The notes under the pieces were generated by a model that was given only the letters and a program-made list of their open reading frames with translations, made no database searches and was not told the DNA's origin. From assembly GCF_001426245.1 (NCBI RefSeq), contig NZ_LMCM01000012.1:1-55999 (forward strand): 55,999 bases of DNA, given 5' to 3'. Each line of letters starts with the position of its first letter. Positions within the stretch are counted from its first letter, which is position 1. A program made the translations under genes and the position numbers. The DNA is from Phycicoccus sp. Root101 (GTDB taxonomy: Bacteria > Actinomycetota > Actinomycetes > Actinomycetales > Dermatophilaceae). Positions 1 through 8,229 of this stretch are shown here, piece after piece.

Positions 1-189
1 CGCGAAGGGTGGGCAGCCCACTAGAGAGCGTCCCGTCGGGCACCTGGACCGAGTCTGGCCAGACACCGGCCCTGAGGGAATCCTCTAGTAGCCCACTAAG
101 ACTCTTGCACTGCATGGCCCAAGTCTCCGTGCCCCTGCTGAGCATCCGAAGGACAACAGTCTTGGCTTTACGGTGCTCCCACTACTGAG
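1..189. other. Sequence downstream of the ABC-3C operon, no gene seen
   Basis: No convincing coding frame or RNA gene is seen. This is the region just beyond the stop of the leftward ATPase gene, and the window edge cuts the context. Confidence 0.5.
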
Positions 190-2118
190 TCACTCCAACG
201 TGACAGTCGCTGCATTGCCCAACGTTTCCACGTCTGGCCCCGGATGCCCCACGCCCGGGACGAAGGGATGGTCGTAGTCAAGTTCGATATGCGCGTTCAC
301 CCATGAGCGGGCATCCGGGGGGAGGTCGTTATCAGCGAAAATGATCTGGAATCGATCACCTGATGCATCCTGGAGGGTCCGGAGCCTGGCGTAGATCGCG
401 GACACAACCGCGCGGTCCCACTCTCCCTCACCGACGTTCTTCCGGGGGCTGTCAACGATGAGGAACGCCGGCAACAGGATCTCGTTGCGACCCGAGATGG
501 ACATGCTCAGATTCGCAAGGTGGTATGCAAGATTAACGATCGTCTTGCGCGCGCCACCAACGCTCAGCATGTCGAATGGCTCGTCGTCAACGAGCGGCAA
601 ATAGTCCTCCCCGCTAACCCTGGCTGACTGGTACCAAGGGTCGCGTAGGGACGCCAGAATCGAGTCAAAGACCTCAGACAGGTCGCCAACCCGGCTGCTG
701 TTCTGACTCAGCTCCAACCGGAGCCGCAGCTCCTCCTCCTCGAGCCTTCTCGCCTCAACCTCCAAATCTTCGGCCTCCGACAGGACGGCGTCATGGCTTG
801 CCCAGCGTGCCTCTGCGGCATCGAGGCGCACTAGCTCGTCCTTCGCTCTGGCGAGCCTCGTCGCCGCCTCGGACACGGCGTCAATCTGAGGTGCCGAGGG
901 GTGGCCGACGCGACGCTCTTCGTCACGCAAGGACTCGACCAGACGATCCCGAAGCCCGGCGACCTGGGCGTCGAGCAGGCCCAACGTGCTTGCGTCTTCC
1001 TCCAGGAGCCCAAGGGTCTCTCGTCGTTGCTCTCCTAGGACTCTGGCCAGGCCCTGCGATGAGTCCACCTGAGAGCCCACGTGCTGCCCACACAAGTTGC
1101 ACTGATCGTGCGGATACCGCGCCGTTCCGATTCCTTGGAGGCAACGGGGGCATTGCACGAAGTCCAGGCCGCTAAGCGCGCTCGACACGGCGCCTGCCTT
1201 GGCGTGTGCCAAGAGTTTCAGATCGAGCTGCGCCACCACGGCTTTCGCCTCGTCAACCATGTGCGCGACTGCGTTCCTTTGACTGACGAGCTCGTCCAAC
1301 TCTTGGCGCAGGGTGGCTATCTCGGCTAGCAGAGCCCGTGGTGCTAGGTCGGCGCTGACCGAGTCTCGCAGTTCCTCGAATTCCTCGAGAGCGACGGCTG
1401 CCACTGTGTTCGCCTGGGTCCGAAGGGCCACGAGGTCAGCTCGTCTTGGCTCTCCCGTCTCCCGCAAGAAGCGCTCAACCGTTGTTGCATCGGCGCGGCT
1501 TCGCTGCGCATCTTCCAGCGTCCTTCCCCGTCGAGTTGCGAGTTCCACGCTCCTTGGACTGCTTAGCCCATAAAGCAGTTCGAAGACGGCGATGCGCTTG
1601 TTGTCTAGGTTCCTGTCGTCGTGTCCGACAACGCTTTTGTCGATGCCGTTCTGGTCCAGATACATGTACCTGTAGATGTCGCCAAAGCTGATCGGCACTG
1701 TGGCGCCTCGCGGCTTGCGACGACTGCTGGGCACGCGCCAATCAACGGGCAGGCCAAGTACTCCCATCAACTGGGGCGACACCCGTCGCATGTTTTGTCG
1801 GTTGGTGACTGCCCAGGTGCCGAGCGACTCGGCAGCAATCAAATCGATGACTTCGACGGTGTGGCTGCCAAGCTGTCGGGTGAACTGCCAACGTTCCGCC
1901 CCCGCTCGAAATCGCAGCACGATCAGCGTGACGTTGTCGCGAACGGCGGGCATCACCTTGGCACTTCCACCAAGGCCGTACTTGATTAGCTCAAGCATCG
2001 AGCTCTTACCGGTGCCCAGCGGACCCGACACGGCTGTCACGCCAGGAGCAAATTCGTAGACCTTGGTCTGGGAATCCGTACGGATCTCCAGGGACTCGAT
2101 AATCAGTTGCTCTCCCAC
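190..2118 (-). CDS. ABC-3C system SMC/Rad50-like ATPase
   Basis: A 642-aa ATPase of the SMC/Rad50 type and the last gene of a three-gene leftward operon. Walker A (GPLGTGKS) is at residues 32-39. A charged coiled-coil-like middle (about 190-480) is interrupted by CPRC and CNLC (Cys 323, 326, 340, 343), probably a zinc-hook-like hairpin tip. The ABC signature-like LSVGGARKT begins near 518, Walker B-like AFLIVDSPRKN near 551, and a terminal IIFADND strand near 592. Known: ABC-three-component conflict systems pair such an ATPase with a middle component and an effector, thought to sense nucleoprotein changes during phage or plasmid entry. The start lies 8 nt after the middle-component stop. The system assignment rests on gene order and domain look. 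Confidence 0.8.
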   Translation of the reverse strand: MGEQLIIESLEIRTDSQTKVYEFAPGVTAVSGPLGTGKSSMLELIKYGLGGSAKVMPAVRDNVTLIVLRFRAGAERWQFTRQLGSHTVEVIDLIAAESLGTWAVTNRQNMRRVSPQLMGVLGLPVDWRVPSSRRKPRGATVPISFGDIYRYMYLDQNGIDKSVVGHDDRNLDNKRIAVFELLYGLSSPRSVELATRRGRTLEDAQRSRADATTVERFLRETGEPRRADLVALRTQANTVAAVALEEFEELRDSVSADLAPRALLAEIATLRQELDELVSQRNAVAHMVDEAKAVVAQLDLKLLAHAKAGAVSSALSGLDFVQCPRCLQGIGTARYPHDQCNLCGQHVGSQVDSSQGLARVLGEQRRETLGLLEEDASTLGLLDAQVAGLRDRLVESLRDEERRVGHPSAPQIDAVSEAATRLARAKDELVRLDAAEARWASHDAVLSEAEDLEVEARRLEEEELRLRLELSQNSSRVGDLSEVFDSILASLRDPWYQSARVSGEDYLPLVDDEPFDMLSVGGARKTIVNLAYHLANLSMSISGRNEILLPAFLIVDSPRKNVGEGEWDRAVVSAIYARLRTLQDASGDRFQIIFADNDLPPDARSWVNAHIELDYDHPFVPGVGHPGPDVETLGNAATVTLE

Positions 2119-2126
2119 TGGAACCC

Positions 2127-2648
2127 TCAGATCTCGCGGTGATGTGGTCGGTCGACGGCGTCGGGGAGTTCGGCATAGATGAGCTTCTTCAGTGCGTTGC
2201 CACTCAGGTCAAACGTCTCCTTGAGCAGGCCGGCTCGCGCATCGGTGCCGGCCCAATCCTCCGTTTGCGCCAAACTCACCGCAATACTGCGGCCAAGGTC
2301 TGTAAGGAACGCAGAGATCGTCGCGCCGTCACGTTGGACTCCGATCAGACCCAAACCACAGAGCGCCCCCAAGACCGAGTAATACCGGTCATCCCAGGGA
2401 CCGTACTTGTATCGGATCATCCGACTCTCGACCGCCACCCGCTCGGCATCCGTCGGCTCCGTACCAAGTACCCAGTTGACATGCCGCTTCTCAAGCAGCC
2501 GATCGGTGAACATCGGATATCGGAGCAAGAAGTCGAGTTTGGCGAGCTTTGTGAGGCTCCGGAGCGACTGGCCCTCATCCGGCCCGAAGTGCCGGAGCAG
2601 CATCAAGATCCTGCCCAAGTGGAAGTCGAGGTCCGGACTCCTATTCAT
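2127..2648 (-). CDS. ABC-3C middle component
   Basis: A 173-aa protein without signal peptide or membrane segment. The N-terminal half contains a leucine-rich helical segment (SLRSLTKLAKLDFLLRYP) followed by RMIRYKYGPWDDRYYSVLGAL, which looks like the winged-helix 'middle component' proteins of ABC-three-component systems. It overlaps the upstream nuclease-like gene by 8 nt and ends 8 nt before the ATPase start, so translation is probably coupled. Known: the middle component links ATPase and effector. Inferred role: adaptor in a defence complex. I cannot assign which middle-component subfamily it belongs to. Confidence 0.7.
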   Translation of the reverse strand: MNRSPDLDFHLGRILMLLRHFGPDEGQSLRSLTKLAKLDFLLRYPMFTDRLLEKRHVNWVLGTEPTDAERVAVESRMIRYKYGPWDDRYYSVLGALCGLGLIGVQRDGATISAFLTDLGRSIAVSLAQTEDWAGTDARAGLLKETFDLSGNALKKLIYAELPDAVDRPHHREI

Positions 2649-3855
2649 GAACGTCGGCCGTGACGTCGAACTCGGGCGACCACCAGATCTCGCACCTCGC
2701 CGTGAGGTCGTAGACCAAGCCCATCAGAAGGTCCGCATCCAGCCCCGCAGGAAGGTCCCCATCCTTCGCCAATCGGCCAACTCGGCGCCGCATGTCGGTC
2801 AGCATCGCGTTCCCGTACGGCGCATCCGCTGCCTGTGCCGCAGCGTTGAGCTGAGCATCCAGTGCGGAGGCGGTTAGGAGCGACCTCAACCGCGAGAACG
2901 AGGGTCTGTCTGGGACGGGAGGCGTGCGGGCCATTTCGAAGGAGGACCACTCCATGCGCGCCCTAGCCGCCGCCGCCCGAGCCGTTGGCACGATTTCCCC
3001 ACGATCCAACTTCTTGGTCAAGGTCGTGCCAGTCGACGAGGGGTTCGGCAACTGGGCAGTGGCGGCCACGCCCTCCGACCTCAGCGCCGATGCAACATCC
3101 TCCCTTCGCAACAGTCGGTTCCGCACGGATTCCGCGACCAGAGCTGCGGAGTCAAGATTCCCGGAGTTCGAGCGCATCCACACGCCCGGCACGCCTGCGA
3201 GGGCTTGAGACGCGGCCCGAACCAGCGATAAGACTGCGTCGTACGCCTTCCCTGCATCCGCTGGAGAAAGGCCTAGAGCCACGAGGGCAGGGCGCGCGAC
3301 TTGCTCAATATGCACAAAGCGCTGATCGGTCGCTCGCGATTGATCGTTGTCCAGCCTGAGAACCGCAAGGAAGTCGCCGACAGCGACCAGGTCGTCGGAA
3401 CCGAAGCGGCCCGCCATCTCGCGAGCCAGTTCGTCGACTACCCCCCGGTCTCCTCCGGCACACGAGTCACGAAGTTGGCGGCACTTCTGGTCTAGCCCAC
3501 CATTTGTGATCCACCTGCATTCACCAGGACGGCCGCAATCCAGCCACCGTTGGAAGAGTATGTCCAGCCCGCCATCGGCGAAGAGTCGCGCGATGGTCCA
3601 TTGGCCGGAGTTTGGCTCCCGGTGCTTGATACTTACCAAGCAGCATGAACCATCTGCCATGCCCAAGACGTAGTCCGTGTGCCACTCACACAAGACCCAG
3701 TCCAAGTCACTTGTTGAGTGCATCATTTCGAGGCAGGCCGCCGCTGCGCACCCATATTGAAAGTCGTAATACCGCGACGTGACCGATCCAGCATCCTCCA
3801 CCGGCACCTGGTCGACCACCGCAACCAAAGGTTCGTGAGACGCGCCCCCGCTCAT
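2641..3855 (-). CDS. DUF4297/Cap4-like nuclease effector of the ABC-3C system
   Basis: A 404-aa first gene of the operon. The N-terminus reads RYYDFQYGCAAAACLEMM (about 29-45), then LCEWHTDYVLG with Glu57 and Asp61, then LVSIKHRE with Lys77. This spacing matches the restriction-like PD-(D/E)xK fold of DUF4297/Cap4 dsDNA endonucleases, although the usual QxK is SIK here. The long C-terminal region (about 200-404) is helical and unrecognised and may contact the middle component. Known: Cap4-type domains serve as DNA-cleaving effectors in CBASS and ABC-3C systems. Catalytic competence is inferred from three residues only. The gene starts the operon and the following gene overlaps its end by 8 nt. 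Confidence 0.72.
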   Translation of the reverse strand: MSGGASHEPLVAVVDQVPVEDAGSVTSRYYDFQYGCAAAACLEMMHSTSDLDWVLCEWHTDYVLGMADGSCCLVSIKHREPNSGQWTIARLFADGGLDILFQRWLDCGRPGECRWITNGGLDQKCRQLRDSCAGGDRGVVDELAREMAGRFGSDDLVAVGDFLAVLRLDNDQSRATDQRFVHIEQVARPALVALGLSPADAGKAYDAVLSLVRAASQALAGVPGVWMRSNSGNLDSAALVAESVRNRLLRREDVASALRSEGVAATAQLPNPSSTGTTLTKKLDRGEIVPTARAAAARARMEWSSFEMARTPPVPDRPSFSRLRSLLTASALDAQLNAAAQAADAPYGNAMLTDMRRRVGRLAKDGDLPAGLDADLLMGLVYDLTARCEIWWSPEFDVTADVHE

Positions 3856-4225
3856 GGAGTGCAGACTACGGGCGGACGCGTCCGCTTGAACCCCAATCGT
3901 CGGAATCCTGCGATTTGCCCGTGAGAACTTGCATTACTAGGCAAATGCGGAGCCTGCCCCCTTCCGCCACAGGCTCCGGGAGTCCGACGCGGTCGTGCAC
4001 TACTCGTCAGGCAGCGACTCCCTCTTCAAGTCGTCCAGGAGTAGCTCGCCAAAGACCGTTATGCCGCGGCGGGCCCAAGTGGGCTAGGGCGGCCGGGCCC
4101 CAGGCCGCCGTCCGAGCGGTGCAGTCTTTCCGCCGCGAGCTGCGCCGGACTTGGTTCTCAGCATGGCTCGGGCTTGCCGCGGTGACTTCTAAGCGCGTGC
4201 GCCACTCGCACGTTACCCTCCGCGC
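3856..4225. other. Divergent intergenic region
   Basis: A 370-bp spacer between the leftward ABC-3C operon and the rightward DUF2510 gene. It should hold both promoters. No convincing sigma-70 hexamer pair or strong palindrome was recognised. Confidence 0.4.
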
Positions 4226-5218
4226 ATGACCACCCACCCTCAGGCCGACTGGTTTGCGGACCCTCTAGGCCGGCACGAGCGCCGCTACTGGGACGGCACC
4301 CAATGGACCGAGCACGTTGCCTCGGGGGGACGTCAGGGGATCGATCGAATAGACCAGCCGAGACAACCCACTGTCACCGCCGAGCAGAACCTTGGAGGCT
4401 GGTATCCCGATCCCTTTGGACGTCACGAAAGGCGCTTCTGGGACGGCGTCCAATGGACGCACCACGTCGCCTCACGTGGGCGCCAAGCTATAGACGCCCC
4501 TGTAACTGCGACACCCACGCCGGGGGCTGACCGAGGAGACAAGAAGATCCAGCGTCAGGTCCACAACAGTGGTGCCATCACTTCTTCCTACGGCGGCGAA
4601 GCAGCCCTCCTCAACGAACCGGTGCTGGTCGTCAACCAGAAGGCGAAGCTCCTGGGCGTTAACGCGGAGTATGACGTCTATGACCAGCGTGGGCTTCGGG
4701 TCGGCGCGTGCAGGGAAGTTGGACAACGCCTCATCAAGAAGGCTGTGGGCGTGGGCGGCCAACACGCGACGCATCGCTTCCAGATCATCGACGCAAATGG
4801 GAACGTGATCATCTCCCTCCACCGACCGGCAATGATCCTCAAGTCCAAGATGACCGTCGTGGGACCCAAGGGCGCCCAAGGACAGATCGTGCAGAAGAAC
4901 ACCGGCGTCCTCCGCAAGGTCCGCTTCAATCTCGAATCAGGTGGTCAAGTTCTGGGATCCATAAATGCCGAAACTCGCCGAGCTTGGGACTTCAGTGTCC
5001 AGGACGCAACGGGCAATGAGATCGCACGGATCACCAAGACATGGGCAGGCTGGGCCAAAGAACGGTTCACAAAGGCCGACAACTACGTCGTGCAGATCCA
5101 TAGGCCACTTGAAGAGCCGTTGAGGTGCCTCGTGATCGCCGCCGCCCTAGCGGTCGACACTGCACTGAAGCAGGGCGAGCCGACCAGCGGTTCGGGTCGC
5201 TACCGGCGATACGACTAG
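4226..5218 (+). CDS. DUF2510 repeat / scramblase-like (LURP-one-related) protein
   Basis: A 330-aa protein. Two near-identical DUF2510 repeats (about residues 7-31 and 57-81) share W(F/Y)xDPxGRHERRxWDGxQWTxHV; such repeats often sit at the N-terminus of actinobacterial membrane or surface proteins. After a polar linker, residues about 130-315 resemble the phospholipid scramblase/LURP-one-related beta-barrel (LVVNQKAKLLGVNAEYDVYD, VVGPKGAQGQIV). No transmembrane helix is evident. Function is unknown; the fold suggests membrane or lipid association. It lies alone between the ABC-3C operon and the DUF7002 gene. Domain calls come from motif appearance, not a search. Confidence 0.7.
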   Translation: MTTHPQADWFADPLGRHERRYWDGTQWTEHVASGGRQGIDRIDQPRQPTVTAEQNLGGWYPDPFGRHERRFWDGVQWTHHVASRGRQAIDAPVTATPTPGADRGDKKIQRQVHNSGAITSSYGGEAALLNEPVLVVNQKAKLLGVNAEYDVYDQRGLRVGACREVGQRLIKKAVGVGGQHATHRFQIIDANGNVIISLHRPAMILKSKMTVVGPKGAQGQIVQKNTGVLRKVRFNLESGGQVLGSINAETRRAWDFSVQDATGNEIARITKTWAGWAKERFTKADNYVVQIHRPLEEPLRCLVIAAALAVDTALKQGEPTSGSGRYRRYD

Positions 5219-5334
5219 GTCCTGCAGCACCGTGTTCGAAGGTGCCGGGCATCGTTGCGTCTTACCGCCGCGAGCCGACCGTCGCGTGGAGGCGAACCGC
5301 GGACTATGTCGTGCAGCGATGACATGCTCAATGG

Positions 5335-5964
5335 GTGATGACCGAGGACCTGATTGTCCGCCACCCGCATGTCTTTCACGTTGCCTCGGCCGCGTCCTGG
5401 CAGTCGATCCAAGAGCACGGGCTGCTGTCTACGGCCGCCCTCCTCAACTTGCACAACGTCGGGCCTGAGGAGCGGGATCGACTACTGCGCCATAAGCGCG
5501 AGGAGTCGACACAACTCTTTACGCCTGGCCTCGGCATGGCTGTGATCCGCGACCAGAAGCCGCTGAAGTTCATCCAGCAGAAGATCGACCCCAGTTCGAG
5601 CCTGGAAGCGTTTCTCGAGGCATTGAGTTCCCGAATCTTCTTGGCACCCACGAGGGACCGGCTTGAACGGCTCCTTAAGGCTCGGGAGTATCGCGGTTCC
5701 CCTCAGGTCGTACTTACCCTTGACACACGTGCCCTGGTCGCGGTCTACGAGCCGGTGATTGGCCTATGCCGCTTCAACAGCGGCGCCTGCACCCAGATCA
5801 ACCATCCGATCCGGGGACATGAGTCATGGCAGTCGATCTCGAGCTACCCCTACGACGAGTACCGAAGTAGATACAAAGGCGAGGCCCTAGTCGAGCTGAC
5901 CGTGCCTGAGGCTGTGCCCGACGCACTCGAGATGACCACGCGCGTCGAGCACATCACCGTCTAG
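5335..5964 (+). CDS. DUF7002 family protein
   Basis: About 209 aa; GTG at 5335 or ATG at 5338 could start it. Conserved family blocks are visible: HVASAASWQSIQEHGLLSTAALL near the N-terminus, FTPGLGMAVIRDQKPL in the middle, SRIFLAP, YRGSPQVVLTLDTRALV, and a C-terminal NSGACTQINHPIRGHESWQSI. The first block resembles the H..a....I...GL pattern of ADP-ribosyltransferase-like folds, but that link is only an inference. It lies in an accessory island with an ABC-3C system and an EVE protein, so a conflict role (effector or NAD-related enzyme) is possible and unproven. No export signal is seen. Confidence 0.6.
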   Translation: MMTEDLIVRHPHVFHVASAASWQSIQEHGLLSTAALLNLHNVGPEERDRLLRHKREESTQLFTPGLGMAVIRDQKPLKFIQQKIDPSSSLEAFLEALSSRIFLAPTRDRLERLLKAREYRGSPQVVLTLDTRALVAVYEPVIGLCRFNSGACTQINHPIRGHESWQSISSYPYDEYRSRYKGEALVELTVPEAVPDALEMTTRVEHITV

Positions 5965-6046
5965 ATCGGCGCCGCCTGCCCGTCGTGAGGGATGCATCTA
6001 GCCGCCGCAAACCACGCGCCATGCCTTGGGCGCGAAGGCGGCCTCC

Positions 6047-6688
6047 CTACGCAACCTTCTTAGCGGCCGAGTTCCAATTCAGCATCTCGCTCTCGAACCG
6101 GGCCATCAGCAGCTCGTACATCTCGTCGAGCAGCGACTGCCACAGTGCCTCTTGTGCCTCCATCGAACGCTTTCTTTCCGACCACTCGCCAAATGCGGGG
6201 TTGGAAGCGTGAACGAGGCGGGCTCCGTAGTTTCGGTAGCAGTCCGGGCCCAACCCACGGCGACGACTCTCTAAGTTGGTGAGGGGACGGCCGCAGATTC
6301 GGCATCGGCTGGCGTGAACCAAGATGGTCGGAGGTGGAGCGGGTCCCGGTCGAGGTCGAGGGGCGGGGAGCGGCTTTGGCCGCACAGGCTTGCTTCGTGC
6401 ACGGTGCCATCGGGCCACCGGCGACGTAGAAGGGCGCCCTCCCTTTGCCAAGCGCTCTCGGAAGTACGCCTCGCTGCGTGGCGGCTCAATGTCAATCAAG
6501 GACGGTGCAGTCCCGGCTCCGGACAAGAGTCGAGCGGGGCCTTGCCGCGCAATTGCATCCTGAAGCTCGGCCGCGTCAGGCGTTCCGTACTTCGGTAGGG
6601 ACCTGATCGTGGCAATACGCGAATCGCGCCTCCTGAGAAGCAGGAAGACGACAACAGCAAGTGCAACTGCCGCCAGCGCGTAGTACAT
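6047..6688 (-). CDS. Membrane-anchored DUF6011 zinc-ribbon protein
   Basis: About 213 aa from ATG at 6688, preceded by a GGGGGTGA stretch; an in-frame start 66 nt further upstream at 6754 is possible but lacks that support. The N-terminus is a single membrane segment (MYYALAAVALAVVVFLLL) followed by Arg-rich residues, then a long Pro/Arg-rich linker. The C-terminal half holds CRICGRPLTNLESRRRGLGPDC, the DUF6011 four-Cys zinc-binding block, and ends in an acidic helix. Function unknown; DUF6011 is common in actinobacterial mobile and accessory DNA. It is convergent with the upstream DUF7002 gene. Confidence 0.65.
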   Translation of the reverse strand: MYYALAAVALAVVVFLLLRRRDSRIATIRSLPKYGTPDAAELQDAIARQGPARLLSGAGTAPSLIDIEPPRSEAYFRERLAKGGRPSTSPVARWHRARSKPVRPKPLPAPRPRPGPAPPPTILVHASRCRICGRPLTNLESRRRGLGPDCYRNYGARLVHASNPAFGEWSERKRSMEAQEALWQSLLDEMYELLMARFESEMLNWNSAAKKVA

Positions 6689-7004
6689 GTTCACCCCCGG
6701 CTCATAATGGGCAGTCAGCTCACCGCGACCTCTCCGCACCCATCGGACGGGCAACGTTATAGGTCGGCCGGCATCTTCGTGGCTGCTTGGGTGGTCGGCC
6801 CACTCGATCCAGGCGAGTCATTTCGCCGCGTGGCGGCTGCGTGCTCAGTTTCGGGCGTAGCTGATGGGCCCACTTAGGGCGATGGGCGGCTTCAAGACCG
6901 CGGTCGTGCGAAGCCGCACCTCTCGAAAATTGCGTGCGAGTCTTCCCCGCGCCTTCTCGACACTCGATAGCGTGCAATGAGCGGCAACGAGGAGAGAGCG
7001 AGCC
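6689..7004. other. Intergenic region upstream of the EVE gene
   Basis: A 316-bp spacer between divergent genes. A purine-rich ribosome-binding stretch (GAGGAGAGAG, about 6988-6997) precedes the EVE start. No other element was recognised. Confidence 0.4.
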
Positions 7005-7493
7005 ATGACCAACTTCTGGATTTTGCAGGGAAACCCCAAGAGGTGGGACCGTCCCGACAAACTGTTCTCCGAACCGATCCTGGGATGGTCGGTGACCGGC
7101 ATCGAGAATCAGATCGGCGTCGGAGATGGCGTCTTGATCTGGCTGGCTAGCGCCAAACCGGCGATGCGAGGCATCCACGCGGCAGGCAAGGTCTCTGGTG
7201 AGCCACGGACGGGCTACCCGCTCGGTTGGGGTGACCAAAAGCAGAAATCAACACTGACGCCCTTCGCGCCCCTCGCCATCCATTGGTATTCGGTGCACCA
7301 CCCGGTGTCCATCGATGAGCTCCGCGCAACAGCCTTCGCCGGAAACCAAATCATGTCGATGCCTCGTCGAACCGCATACCCCTGCAGCAGGGCGGAATTC
7401 GACGCCGCCATTGACTTGCTGGAGAGTCACGGGCCAACGGCGCTCCCCGTCCGACCTGCAGCACCGTTCACAGAGTGGTGGAGCACTGTCTGA
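7005..7493 (+). CDS. EVE domain-containing protein
   Basis: A 162-aa single-domain protein. The start MTNFWILQGNPKRWD, the central IGVGDGVLIWLASAKPAMRGIHAAGKV and the RTGYP that follows match the EVE (PUA-like) fold. Known: EVE domains bind modified bases such as 5-methyl- or 5-hydroxymethylcytosine and are often fused or linked to restriction and toxin modules. Here it is stand-alone with a good SD upstream. Its position with an ABC-3C nuclease system supports a nucleic-acid-sensing role, which remains inference. Confidence 0.75.
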   Translation: MTNFWILQGNPKRWDRPDKLFSEPILGWSVTGIENQIGVGDGVLIWLASAKPAMRGIHAAGKVSGEPRTGYPLGWGDQKQKSTLTPFAPLAIHWYSVHHPVSIDELRATAFAGNQIMSMPRRTAYPCSRAEFDAAIDLLESHGPTALPVRPAAPFTEWWSTV

Positions 7494-7541
7494 TGCGCGC
7501 GGGATGACCCGAGCACGTCGCGTCACACCGCCGCGAAGTCG

Positions 7542-7886
7542 CTACACGACGTGGAACTCGACTCGGTGGACGAGGGTGTCATCGCCGATCGGGCCAGAGT
7601 GGGCGGCCCGGTCACGAAGAGCCTCAAGATCGGCCTCGCCTGACGCGGCTACATGACCCTCACTCGCGAGGCGTCGAACGCGCGAGGAGTCGAGCACCAG
7701 CGTCCCCTCTCGACGAAGGCGACTGACCTGTTCCCTGAGCGGGAAGTGACTGGCCCTCCCCCGGACGTCCACGCACGTCAGCGGACGTGCAGGGGGACCG
7801 GTACCAAGGCCGAAACGCGACGTCTTAGTCAAGTAGTTGGTCAAGCAGGCGCCCATCGTCACCGGCATGGAAACAGCCCCTGACAC
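7542..7886 (-). CDS. Uncertain hypothetical protein beside the att-like site
   Basis: An open frame of up to 114 aa whose last 60 residues (from about PLREQVSRLRREGTLVLD) have codons rich in G/C at third positions, as in real genes here. The N-terminal part runs through the hairpin and looks non-native (GACLTNYLTK), so this may be the 3' remnant of a longer gene cut when the neighbouring tRNA-like site recombined. No family recognised. Confidence 0.3.
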   Translation of the reverse strand: MSGAVSMPVTMGACLTNYLTKTSRFGLGTGPPARPLTCVDVRGRASHFPLREQVSRLRREGTLVLDSSRVRRLASEGHVAASGEADLEALRDRAAHSGPIGDDTLVHRVEFHVV

Positions 7887-7912
7887 GCGTTTCCTCAGGT
7901 CAGGGGCTGTTT
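7871..7912. terminator. Strong bidirectional hairpin
   Basis: Perfect 14-bp inverted repeat (AAACAGCCCCTGAC / GTCAGGGGCTGTTT) with a 14-nt loop. The A-rich left flank and T-rich right flank make it a plausible terminator on both strands. It sits 5 nt from the tRNA-Val fragment. Confidence 0.75.
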
Positions 7913-7917
7913 CGTAC

Positions 7918-7962
7918 TGGTGGGCGATACTGGGTTTGAATTAGCGACCTCTTCCGTGTCAA
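7918..7962 (-). pseudogene. 3' fragment of tRNA-Val(GAC), relic attachment site
   Basis: Read on the minus strand, these 45 nt run from a GAC anticodon loop (TTGACAC) through an anticodon 3' arm and T-arm (TTCAAACCCAG) to an encoded terminal CCA, matching the 3' part of actinobacterial tRNA-Val(GAC). The T-stem is mispaired (CTAAT opposite CCCAG) and no 5' half follows, so it is not a functional tRNA. Partial tRNA 3' ends are the usual footprint of tyrosine-integrase insertion (attL/attR). It coincides with the change from accessory to metabolic genes. Confidence 0.7.
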
Positions 7963-8229
7963 TACTGTCACACCATCCGTTGCAGGGCGTGGACACCCGC
8001 CAAAGCAGGAACCACTCCCCCACAGTCCCTCGACGTCTTCCAAATCCGCACCGGTTGTCACTCACTTAGTCACTCACCCCCGTACCGCCCTCCGCACACT
8101 CAAGCCGTGGCAGCCCCCACCGCCACAGTCGCGTGCGACGACGACCACGCCGGTCGCGTGCAGCTCTAGCTCAATTTCGATCAGCAGAGATGGGAGCTCG
8201 CCCCAGGGCTCGAGCTATGACGTCAAGGG
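7963..8229. other. Spacer after the tRNA-Val fragment
   Basis: No gene is recognised. It lies between the relic att site and the end of the leftward aldehyde dehydrogenase cluster. Confidence 0.4.

Noticed and set aside
7918-7962. Functional tRNA-Val gene
   Set aside because: Only the 3' portion is present and the T-stem is mispaired.
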